Below are positions 1 to 6,272 of a stretch of DNA of 6,978 nt, piece after piece. The notes below the pieces were generated by a model. The model worked only from the letters and a program-made list of their open reading frames with translations. It made no database searches and was not told where the DNA came from. Numbering within the stretch: the stretch's first letter is position 1; every line of letters begins with the position of its first letter. The position numbers and the translations under genes were made by a program. Origin of the DNA: Bacteroidota bacterium (GTDB lineage Bacteria > Bacteroidota > Bacteroidia > Bacteroidales > 4484-276). The stretch covers positions 1-6,978 of the forward strand of contig JABMQA010000689.1 of NCBI GenBank assembly GCA_013203545.1, given 5' to 3'.

Positions 1-93
1 CAGTCCACAGTCCACAGTCCACAGTCCACAGTTCTCAGTCATCAGTTGATAGTAAAGCCACTGCAGACTGGAGACTGGAGACTGCCGACTTGC
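1..93 (+). repeat. Degenerate tandem 7-bp repeats (CAGTCCA and GACTGGA families) inside the kinase reading frame
   Basis: Four exact CAGTCCA units fill 1-28, followed in register by CAGTTCT, CAGTCAT, CAGTTGA and TAGTAAA to 56. After a 9-base break the second block has GACTGGA twice, then GACTGCC and GACTTGC (66-93). On the opposite strand GACTGGA reads as a CAGTCTC repeat, so both blocks share a CAGT core plus three variable bases. The tract may extend beyond the left edge. In the kinase frame it encodes a polar Ser/Gln/Val/His-rich loop just before the G1 box. The other two frames hit stops at 47-49 and 106-108, so gain or loss of one unit would truncate the kinase. Confidence 0.85.
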
Positions 94-488
94 CCGGGCA
101 GTGGGTGAGTATTTCCATCTCCGACACCGGCCGTGGAATCCCACCTGATAAACTTCCTTACATTTTCGACCGCTTTTACCAGGTAGAAAATGAAAAAAGC
201 AGTTATCACGAAGGAACAGGAATTGGCCTCGCTTTAGCGAGGGAACTGGTTGAACTTCATCATGGAATAATTAAAGTGGATTCTGAACCAGGAAAGGGGT
301 CAACATTCACCATTCAATTGCAATTAGGTAAAGCACATCTCAAGCCTGAAGAAATTGTATCGGGAAACCTGATGAAATTACATCACCAACTTTTAAGGTT
401 GCTCCATCAGATATTCAAACCGAAGACGTTTCTATTCCGGAAAGCCCTGCAGAAAGCAATGACAACCAATCCATCCTCCTTATTGTAG
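1..488 (+). CDS. Histidine kinase C-terminal ATP-binding (HATPase_c) domain of a hybrid two-component regulator; 5'-partial, ends at a frameshift
   Basis: The frame (codons starting at position 3) is open from the left edge to a TAG at 486-488, so the gene begins outside the window; the TTG at 90 is only an internal Leu codon. Visible kinase motifs in order are the G1 box DTGRGIP (from 123), the F box YIFDRFYQ and the G2 box GTGIGLALA (213-239), followed by a typical HATPase end, GSTFTIQLQLGKAHLKPEE. The N box and H box must lie upstream. In hybrid regulators of this class the domain binds ATP to phosphorylate a His in the dimerisation helix, which passes phosphate to the fused receiver. About 28 residues before the G1 box are low-complexity and encoded by 7-bp repeats. 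The residues after about position 365 (LMKLHHQLLRLL onward) look like out-of-frame translation, because the real linker and receiver continue in the -1 frame. The domain call is very secure; whether the gene is functional is not. Confidence 0.88.
   Translation, partial: VHSPQSTVHSSQSSVDSKATADWRLETADLPGQWVSISISDTGRGIPPDKLPYIFDRFYQVENEKSSYHEGTGIGLALARELVELHHGIIKVDSEPGKGSTFTIQLQLGKAHLKPEEIVSGNLMKLHHQLLRLLHQIFKPKTFLFRKALQKAMTTNPSSLL
362..368 (+). other. Candidate -1 slippery heptamer G-GGA-AAC at the kinase/receiver frame break
   Basis: In the kinase frame the codons are TCG GGA AAC, so the seven bases fit the X-XXY-YYZ form of a -1 slip site. A one-base slip gives GGG AAA CCT GAT GAA, which leads straight into the receiver frame. 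The protein would read LKPEEIVS-GKPDEITSPTFK, which resembles a normal kinase-to-receiver linker. The same arrangement would arise if an ancestral GGGG run lost one G, by mutation or sequencing error, so the site cannot by itself prove recoding. No convincing stimulatory stem-loop or upstream Shine-Dalgarno-like element is seen. Confidence 0.5.
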
Positions 489-1240
489 AAGACAACGCCG
501 ACATGCGGGCTCACATCCGGGAATATTTTGAAAATGAGTTTCATATTATCGAGGCGATTGACGGTGCTGATGGTTATGAAAAAGCCATTGAAAAAATCCC
601 CGATTTCATCATCAGTGACGTGATGATGCCCAGGATGGATGGAAATGAATTTTGCAGAAAAGTTAAATTAGATAAACGCACCAGCCACATTCCGGTTGTC
701 CTGCTAACAGCCCGCGCAACAAAAGAAAGCCGGATTGAGGGACTTGAAACAGGCGCTGATGATTTTATTACCAAACCCTTTGATGGGGATGAACTGCAGG
801 TAAGGGTAAAAAATCTTATTCAACAACGGCAAAGAACCAGGAAACTGCTGGAAGGAAAAATTCAGAAAAGCCACAGTGTTGTTCAGATAGATTTCGAAGA
901 TAGCGGCATCACTTCCATGGATGCACAATTCTTAACGAAAGCAATCGAAATAGTAAAGCAGCAGCATACCGACCCCGACTTTAACACCAAAGGTTTTGGC
1001 CAGGCAATTGGACTTGGAAGGATACAACTGAACCGGAAGATCAAAGCCCTGACCGGGCAAACCACGGTAAGCTTTATCCGAGCTTACAGGTTAAACCGTG
1101 CCGCCGGACTCATTAAGAAGAAAAGCGCCACAGTAGCCGAAATTGCCTATGATGTCGGTTTTAGCAGCCCATCCTATTTTAGCGAATGTTTCAGACTGCA
1201 TTTTGGTAAACTACCCTCTGAATTTAACGAAAACGAATAG
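365..1240 (+). CDS. Receiver (REC) plus AraC-type HTH output half of the same hybrid regulator, in the -1 frame
   Basis: This frame is open from just after a TGA at 347-349 to the TAG at 1238-1240. It reads as an acidic Ser/Pro-rich linker (about 368-470), then the receiver strand ILLIVEDN with its acidic pair (473-496), the phospho-acceptor Asp in IISDVMMPRMDG (codon 617-619), the conserved Thr in VVLLTARA and the Lys in ITKPF. An AraC-type domain with two HTH units fills the rest, the second containing VAEIAYDVGFSSPSYFS. The first ATG is at 503 and would give 245 residues, but it deletes the first beta strand and the acidic pocket, and no ATG, GTG or TTG precedes it in frame. The protein is therefore expected only as a fusion with the kinase above. 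By family knowledge it would activate the neighbouring susCD genes; that target is inferred from adjacency. It is either a pseudogene produced by loss of one base or a frameshift-joined gene. Confidence 0.85.
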   Translation, partial: KPDEITSPTFKVAPSDIQTEDVSIPESPAESNDNQSILLIVEDNADMRAHIREYFENEFHIIEAIDGADGYEKAIEKIPDFIISDVMMPRMDGNEFCRKVKLDKRTSHIPVVLLTARATKESRIEGLETGADDFITKPFDGDELQVRVKNLIQQRQRTRKLLEGKIQKSHSVVQIDFEDSGITSMDAQFLTKAIEIVKQQHTDPDFNTKGFGQAIGLGRIQLNRKIKALTGQTTVSFIRAYRLNRAAGLIKKKSATVAEIAYDVGFSSPSYFSECFRLHFGKLPSEFNENE

Positions 1241-1260
1241 CTTGAAGAATTTTCAGTTTC

Positions 1261-1279
1261 ATCAGGATTCATTCCTGAT
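1261..1279. terminator. Weak candidate hairpin terminator between convergent regulator and susD genes
   Basis: ATCAGGA (1261-1267) and TCCTGAT (1273-1279) form a perfect 7-bp stem with a 5-base loop, 20 bases past the regulator stop codon. There is no real T-run after it on either strand (TTGTTAG follows on plus), so it is a poor intrinsic terminator by E. coli rules. Its position in the 125-bp gap between two converging genes is the main support. Confidence 0.35.
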
Positions 1280-1365
1280 TGTTAGAACCCAGTTTAGGTA
1301 CGCACCCTCCATTCGTGTTCTTTGTGAGATGAAAATTGTTTTTTCTGGAATCAAAGGAGTACCAG

Positions 1366-2760
1366 CTACTCATCCCACCAAACTCTATCAGTTATAGTTA
1401 TACCCTGAGGTACATTCTCCTTATTAAAAACCAGCTCAAAGCTACTATAGGGAAATCTTCTGGGTATTTCGGCTTCTGCACCAACAGGATTGGGCGGAAT
1501 GACGGGGAACCCGGTTCTTCTCCAACTATGGTAAACTTCAGGCTGGTAAAAAGTTGCGATATATTTTTGTGTCATCAACTCTTCAAATAAATCGTTACCC
1601 TGAAGGTTTTCGATCGAGGAAGTATATTCGGTTAACCAATCTTCATTATAGACATCAAATTGATCCAACGATTCTGAAACTGCCTGGATTAAAACTTCCT
1701 TCACCTGATTTTCATTATTTCCGGTTTGGTACATGATTTCCGCTTTCATAAACAATATTTCAACAAACGTAATTACATATGTGGGGGATTCCGCATCAGC
1801 AACTGCAGAACCTGGCTTTGATGCCGTGGAATTTCCTGATCCTGGTATCGACCCTGTATATTCATCATTATAATTGGGGTAGGCATACACGCCAAGCCGG
1901 GGATCATCGTATTCCTTAAGCATATCTATAAAATAGGCACCCATTCTTACATTATCCCAGTCTCTCATAAACTGGTGCAGCGGATTTGATTCATTAGCTC
2001 CAGGGCCGTATTTAAACTGCAAGTCATCCATATTGGAGGTAAAAGCAAGGTTTAATTCGCCCAAAGCATTTTGGTAGGCCTGGTTGCCATTTCGCTTGGT
2101 CAGGTGGAGATAATACCGGGCTTTTAATGCATGCGCTGCTTTGAGCCAGAGAGTATGATCCCCATCATAGAAATAATCCCCGTCGATACCTATTGGTTCA
2201 TTTGGTTCCGACAGATTGTGGATTGCTTCAGTGAGTAATCGTTGAATTTCTGAATAAGTAAATTCCTGGGAATCATAGGCAGGTGTTGGATTTGCAATTC
2301 CCTGAAAGGCTTCGGACCAGGGGATGTCATTAAACACATCCGTCAATTGTCCAAGACAAATGGCAAGGCAAATTTTTGCCACACCCTTATTATGAGGTGA
2401 GTTTTTTTCGGTTGCCAGATCGATTAATGCCAGTGCATCCATCATAGCATTCGAATAAGTTCCATCAAATAACCAACCTACGGATGTAGGTTGCAATACA
2501 TAGTTAGAATGTGTCATCGATTCTCCAGCTGTACCATCCAATTGCTGTAGCCAGATTGCCTGATAACCAATTATATCACTACCTCCCGATACAACATAAG
2601 CCAAATGTGCTTCAATGGATGGCAACAGTGTTTTCATGGTAACTTCTGATACCCTGTCTGGATTGATGTTGATATCAGGATCAATCCATTTTTCACAACT
2701 GCAAAAAGCAGAAATCGTGAAAATTAGCAGCACTATTTTTATAAGATTTTTCTTATTCAT
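1366..2760 (-). CDS. susD: SusD/RagB-family surface nutrient-binding lipoprotein (SusD-like_2 type)
   Basis: The protein is 464 residues from the ATG at 2760. A TTG eight codons further upstream would precede the signal peptide and is less likely. The N-terminus MNKKNLIKIVLLIFTISAF followed by CSC is a lipoprotein signal; Cys22 is the best lipidation site, with Cys20 as the alternative. Family signatures are LTDVFNDIPWSEAFQG (about residues 139-154), NPTPAYDSQE just after it, the TPR-like helix WLKAAHALKARYYLHL, and a C-terminal YHSWRRTGFPVIPPN with IPRRFPYSSFE. These match the SusD-like_2 branch (PF12771, assigned by eye) rather than classical starch SusD. It would sit on the outer face of the outer membrane as the lid of the SusC channel. 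It starts 40 bp after the susC stop on the same strand, with no Shine-Dalgarno, as is usual in Bacteroidota. The ligand cannot be told from sequence. Confidence 0.93.
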   Translation of the reverse strand: MNKKNLIKIVLLIFTISAFCSCEKWIDPDININPDRVSEVTMKTLLPSIEAHLAYVVSGGSDIIGYQAIWLQQLDGTAGESMTHSNYVLQPTSVGWLFDGTYSNAMMDALALIDLATEKNSPHNKGVAKICLAICLGQLTDVFNDIPWSEAFQGIANPTPAYDSQEFTYSEIQRLLTEAIHNLSEPNEPIGIDGDYFYDGDHTLWLKAAHALKARYYLHLTKRNGNQAYQNALGELNLAFTSNMDDLQFKYGPGANESNPLHQFMRDWDNVRMGAYFIDMLKEYDDPRLGVYAYPNYNDEYTGSIPGSGNSTASKPGSAVADAESPTYVITFVEILFMKAEIMYQTGNNENQVKEVLIQAVSESLDQFDVYNEDWLTEYTSSIENLQGNDLFEELMTQKYIATFYQPEVYHSWRRTGFPVIPPNPVGAEAEIPRRFPYSSFELVFNKENVPQGITITDRVWWDE

Positions 2761-2800
2761 ATGTATAATTGTCTTTTGTTTCAATATTTTAAAAATTAAA

Positions 2801-5800
2801 TTAAAATGAAGCTCTGAATCCTAGTGTATAACTTTTGGTGCCAGGATTATTATAATAATCGATCCCTTGCGCGTTGTAAGCCCCATACAGGCTTGTTTCG
2901 GGATCGATACCTGAATATTCAGTTTGCAACCATAAATTTTTACAAGCAATGTAAAATTCCAGACCTTTTATCCAGCCATCTTTAAAAATGCTTTCCCTAA
3001 TGTTATAGGTCAATGCTATTTCACGCAACCGGATCCATCCTGCATTTTCAATGAAGGGAGATCCCATACCGGTATTCGTACTGCCTTGTCCGTTAAAGTA
3101 CCAATTCTGGCCTTTAACTACTTTTATATCATTCGTTGATCCATCCGAAACTTTCACCCCTTCAAAAATCACCTCATCTCCGGGCTCCCTGCTTTCCTGG
3201 TCTTTGTGGGCGCCATAGTAATACAGTGAACCCTTGGTGCCGTTAAACATATTGCCTCCTTTTTTAAATTCCAGCAGAAACGTCAGGGTCAAATTTCTAT
3301 AAATAAGATTATTGGTCCATCCCAAAGTCCAGTCGGGATTTACCTTACCCAGATAGATGGTTTCTTCCGTATCGTAACCAAGGGGGAATCCATAACCCGG
3401 ACTTTCCGCATCATCATCAATGAGTATTTTTCCATTTTCATCCCTGTACCAGTCATATCCAAAAAAGCTCTGATAGGGGTATCCTTCCTTTGCCACGAGC
3501 CAGGGATCTCTCCATCCAAGTCCAAGACTTTCCATATTATCCGGAATATGCTCAACCATGTTTTTATATCTTGTGAAATTGAAGGTAAAATCCCAATGCC
3601 AATTTGTTTTTCGGATAGGGTTTCCGTATATAATAGCCTCAATTCCTTTTGTTGACATTCCGGCAGCATTCATATTTACCTGGTAAAATCCTGAAGCTCC
3701 TGACAATTGGACAGGCAAAAGCAATCCATCACTATAATTGTTAAAATAGGTGAAATCAACAGCAAGCCTGTTATCTAAAAATTTCAAATCAACGCCCATT
3801 TCCCATGAAGTTGTCAACTCAGGTTCCAGTTCCGGATTACCCAGGGTATTGGATAAGGTAAAACCCGTTTCACCCAACAATGGGAAATTCAGGCCTACCC
3901 ATGAATAGTAATCCCATATCCAGGGGCGATAATAACCAGTGAATGTTTGATACGGCCCTGGATCATTTGCAATTTGGGCCAGGGAGAAACGAAGTTTTCC
4001 ATATGGAAGGATTTTGTTATCTTTCAGGAAGTTTAATCCGGTAAAAACCCACCCGATACTGGCTGAGGGATAAAAAAATGAGTTGTTGTCTTTTGGAAGG
4101 GTGGTCGACCAGTCATTTCTGCCAGTAAGACTTAGATAAACCATTTGGTTATATGACAACTCAAGATCGCCAAACATACCTGCATGCCTGACCTGGCTAC
4201 TGGACTCGCTTGTAGTAATATCACTGGAATTACTCAAATGGTAAAAACCAGGCAATTCCAATCCCAGGGCTCTTCCACTAACACTATTTCCAAAGGATTC
4301 AAACATATTATGGCCCAACTTAAAACTTGTTTCCCAATGATTATTAAAACGGTGGTTAAGCTGAATAATCAGGTCGGAATTAATAATTCTGTGGTTTGAG
4401 CTAACCACGTGTACTGATCCGTTTGCTTGCTCGTTGGACCCGATAGCATAATAATTTTTAAAATGTGTATTATTAAAGTCACCACCCAGTTTGTATTTTA
4501 CCTGCATCCAGTTAGTGACAAACCAGTTAAAACCAATATGCCCTATCATATGGTTGACATCATCTTTAAAAAGATTTTTGTTCACCGACCAGTAAGGATT
4601 GTCATAACCACTACCATGCCTGTAATTACGCTGGCTGCCATCAGGGAATTCATATCCGGCAGCATTGTCAAAGGTAGGTGGTGTTCTCAGTATGCCCAGC
4701 ATAACACCTGACCAGCTAACTCCCTTTTGCATCCGGTCACCTCCTGATTTCATGTAATTGATGCTACCCAGGATTTTAAAAGTTTCAGAAAGATTTGCAT
4801 CGCCTGCTACTTTTACCGTGAACCTTTTCCAGTTACTGTTGGGAACAACTCCGGTAGTGCTGGTATAAGAGGTAGAAGTGTAAAATGTTGCCTTATCACT
4901 TCCTCCTGAAAGACTGAGTGTAGTATTCGTTGATATTCCAGTTTGGAAAAAATTGTAGTGATCGTATATATTGATTGGATCACCCGTGGCATACTCACTA
5001 TTATTACTCACAATAGCTCCGTCTACATCATATTCCGGGTAAATCCAATCGCCGGGATCTTTTGAGTAAGAGCATGTATCCAGGCGTGGACCCCAGGATA
5101 CGAAATTTCCCGAAATCCAGTTACCATAAAGTCCCTGACCATATCTTGTCTGGAGTTCAGGTAGCTGCGACACCCGATCGAATGACAGGGATGATTGTAG
5201 AGAAACATTTACATTGTTGCCATCTGTTTTGGCCCCTCTTTTTGTAGTTATAATAATTGCGCCATTCACTGCCCTGAGACCATACAATGCTGTTGCTGCA
5301 CCACCCTTTAAAACTGATACCGATTGGATATCCCCCGGATTAATATCCGTGATACGGTTCGTCATGTCAACACCTGCAGCACCTGTCCATCTTTCATAAT
5401 TATTTACCGGAACACCATCAACTACAAATAAGGGTTGATTGTTTCCATTAATTGAAGCAGCTCCCCTGATGGTTATATAAGCTGATGCGCCCGGGCTGCC
5501 GGATGTACTTGTTACGTGGACACCTGCTACTTTACCGCTGAGTGAATTAACCAGATTTTCATTGGGAACAACCGTTATATCATGATTGGACAATTCCTGG
5601 ACGGAATATCCCAGCGCTTTTTTCTCCCTTGTTATTCCAATAGCTGTTACAACCACCTCCTCCAATATCAGGCTATCTGGCTGAAGGGTAACATCTATGG
5701 TGGTATTGTCCCCAATCTCAACTTCAGCAGTGATCATTCCAACAAAAGAGAAAACAAGTACTTTAGCCGTTTCAGGGAGGGTCAGTTTATAAAATCCATT

Positions 5801-5965
5801 AGCATCGGCACTGGTTCCAACCAGGGAGTTTTTTACCGCAACAGAAACACCATGCAGAGGTTCATTATTGACAGCACTGGTAACTGTACCAGATATTGAA
5901 CTTTGGGCAACCACTTGAAAGTACCCTATAATCAATACAAGCATCAGAAGGGTATTTTTTTTCAT
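2801..5965 (-). CDS. susC: SusC/RagA-family TonB-dependent outer membrane transporter
   Basis: This is a complete gene of 1054 residues, normal for the family. It opens with a Sec signal peptide (MKKNTLLMLVLIIGYFQVVAQ, cut near residue 20-21). A carboxypeptidase-regulatory-like beta domain follows (about 23-98), then the TonB-box-like segment LEEVVVTAIG (101-110). The plug (about 115-244) has the signatures SLSGKVAGVHV, QPLFVVDGVPVNN and SVLKGGAATALYGLRAVNGA ending TTKRG. A 22-strand barrel should fill the rest, ending in the outer-membrane-type YTLGFRASF with terminal Phe. With SusD it would import a bound oligomer into the periplasm using TonB/ExbBD energy. It has no N-terminal STN extension, so it should not signal through a FecR/anti-sigma pair. 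That fits control by the hybrid regulator at the left of the window. The substrate is unknown and no enzyme gene is in view. Confidence 0.96.
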   Translation of the reverse strand: MKKNTLLMLVLIIGYFQVVAQSSISGTVTSAVNNEPLHGVSVAVKNSLVGTSADANGFYKLTLPETAKVLVFSFVGMITAEVEIGDNTTIDVTLQPDSLILEEVVVTAIGITREKKALGYSVQELSNHDITVVPNENLVNSLSGKVAGVHVTSTSGSPGASAYITIRGAASINGNNQPLFVVDGVPVNNYERWTGAAGVDMTNRITDINPGDIQSVSVLKGGAATALYGLRAVNGAIIITTKRGAKTDGNNVNVSLQSSLSFDRVSQLPELQTRYGQGLYGNWISGNFVSWGPRLDTCSYSKDPGDWIYPEYDVDGAIVSNNSEYATGDPINIYDHYNFFQTGISTNTTLSLSGGSDKATFYTSTSYTSTTGVVPNSNWKRFTVKVAGDANLSETFKILGSINYMKSGGDRMQKGVSWSGVMLGILRTPPTFDNAAGYEFPDGSQRNYRHGSGYDNPYWSVNKNLFKDDVNHMIGHIGFNWFVTNWMQVKYKLGGDFNNTHFKNYYAIGSNEQANGSVHVVSSNHRIINSDLIIQLNHRFNNHWETSFKLGHNMFESFGNSVSGRALGLELPGFYHLSNSSDITTSESSSQVRHAGMFGDLELSYNQMVYLSLTGRNDWSTTLPKDNNSFFYPSASIGWVFTGLNFLKDNKILPYGKLRFSLAQIANDPGPYQTFTGYYRPWIWDYYSWVGLNFPLLGETGFTLSNTLGNPELEPELTTSWEMGVDLKFLDNRLAVDFTYFNNYSDGLLLPVQLSGASGFYQVNMNAAGMSTKGIEAIIYGNPIRKTNWHWDFTFNFTRYKNMVEHIPDNMESLGLGWRDPWLVAKEGYPYQSFFGYDWYRDENGKILIDDDAESPGYGFPLGYDTEETIYLGKVNPDWTLGWTNNLIYRNLTLTFLLEFKKGGNMFNGTKGSLYYYGAHKDQESREPGDEVIFEGVKVSDGSTNDIKVVKGQNWYFNGQGSTNTGMGSPFIENAGWIRLREIALTYNIRESIFKDGWIKGLEFYIACKNLWLQTEYSGIDPETSLYGAYNAQGIDYYNNPGTKSYTLGFRASF

Positions 5966-6008
5966 ACTAATATCGTTAAAGCGTAGTAACAGATTGTTAA
6001 TTTTTTTA

Positions 6009-6016
6009 TAAAGATA
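6009..6016 (-). promoter_or_regulatory. Possible susC promoter -7 element (TATCTTTA)
   Basis: On the minus strand TATCTTTA matches seven of eight positions of the Bacteroidota -7 consensus TAnnTTTG and lies about 43 bases before the susC ATG. The only nearby TTG (6029-6031) is 12 bases upstream of it, too close for the usual -33 element. The call therefore rests mostly on position in a very AT-rich leader. Confidence 0.22.
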
Positions 6017-6052
6017 AAATAAAATTTACAAATTGCTATTTGACGAAAACTT

Positions 6053-6092
6053 ATCATAATGAATCATATCTTGCATCATTCGCATCATATCT
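6053..6092. promoter_or_regulatory. Cluster of four phased ATCAT motifs upstream of susC; candidate regulator operator
   Basis: ATCAT starts at 6053, 6063, 6075 and 6084, with spacings of 10, 12 and 9 bases, close to one helical turn each. Two copies belong to a longer exact direct repeat ATCATATCT (6063-6071 and 6084-6092) whose starts are 21 bases apart, two helical turns. The cluster lies about 90-130 bases upstream of the susC start and just beyond the candidate promoter. AraC-type activators often bind direct repeats at this spacing and distance. That the hybrid regulator binds here is inference. Confidence 0.35.
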
Positions 6093-6181
6093 GATATCCG
6101 TCCGGGCCTCACTTCCTTACTTTTATAAGCGAAATAAAAATCATTCAGTCAACTACAACAGTAAAATCTTAAAAACCGTAG

Positions 6182-6261
6182 CTGGCCTCTGGTTTCTGGT
6201 AGTTGGTTGTTCAATTAAAAAAACAACCAGAAACCAGCTACCAGCAGCCAGCCACCAGAAA
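6182..6261. repeat. Inverted array of 7-bp repeats: four CTGGNNN units, spacer, five CCAGNNN units
   Basis: The left arm is CTGGCCT, CTGGTTT, CTGGTAG, TTGGTTG (6182-6209). The right arm is CCAGAAA, CCAGCTA, CCAGCAG, CCAGCCA, CCAGAAA (6227-6261). Because CTGG is the complement of CCAG, the arms fold on each other in several registers. One fold pairs 6204-6211 with 6222-6229 and 6189-6196 with 6230-6237, 8 bp each. Another pairs 6196-6202 with 6238-6244. The last unit runs directly into the ribosome binding site of the next gene, so the array is probably in its 5' leader and may affect transcript stability, termination or translation. Confidence 0.75.
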
Positions 6262-6268
6262 AGGAGGT
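6260..6268 (+). promoter_or_regulatory. Strong Shine-Dalgarno site for the LRR-like gene
   Basis: AAAGGAGGT ends four bases before the ATG at 6273, close to a perfect anti-Shine-Dalgarno match at workable spacing. It decides the start of this gene. It is notable because susC and susD here have AT-rich leaders with no such site, which is the usual state in Bacteroidota. Confidence 0.7.
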
Positions 6269-6272
6269 CACC

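Larger units (their letters stand above)
5966..6272. other. 307-bp divergent intergenic region between susC and the LRR-like gene
   Basis: The susC-proximal half is very AT-rich and holds the candidate -7 element and the ATCAT cluster. The middle (6093-6181) contains TACTTTTA at 6118-6125, a seven-of-eight match to the plus-strand -7 consensus, but no TTG at the right distance, so no promoter is called for the LRR-like gene. The right part is the inverted heptamer array and the ribosome binding site. No RNA gene is recognised. Confidence 0.6.

Noticed and set aside
370..401. Stem-loops after the slippery site as frameshift stimulators (TGATG 370-374 with CATCA 381-385; CAAC 387-390 with GTTG 398-401)
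   Set aside because: Stems are only 4-5 bp and AT-rich, and the first begins one base after the heptamer, too close for a normal stimulator.
1..488. Idea that a change in heptamer copy number could compensate the downstream frameshift
   Set aside because: The receiver frame has stops at 47-49 and 347-349, so no shift in the repeat tract can read through the kinase motifs and into the receiver.
2761..2784. Upstream TTG start for susD, adding eight residues
   Set aside because: It would place charged and polar residues before a normal lipoprotein signal peptide; the ATG at 2760 fits better.
3340..3669. 109-residue minus-strand reading frame inside susC
   Set aside because: It is an alternative-frame shadow of a long, clearly family-matching gene.
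6182..6261. CRISPR array or classic REP element
   Set aside because: Units are 7 bp with no unique spacers of CRISPR length and no long conserved palindrome.
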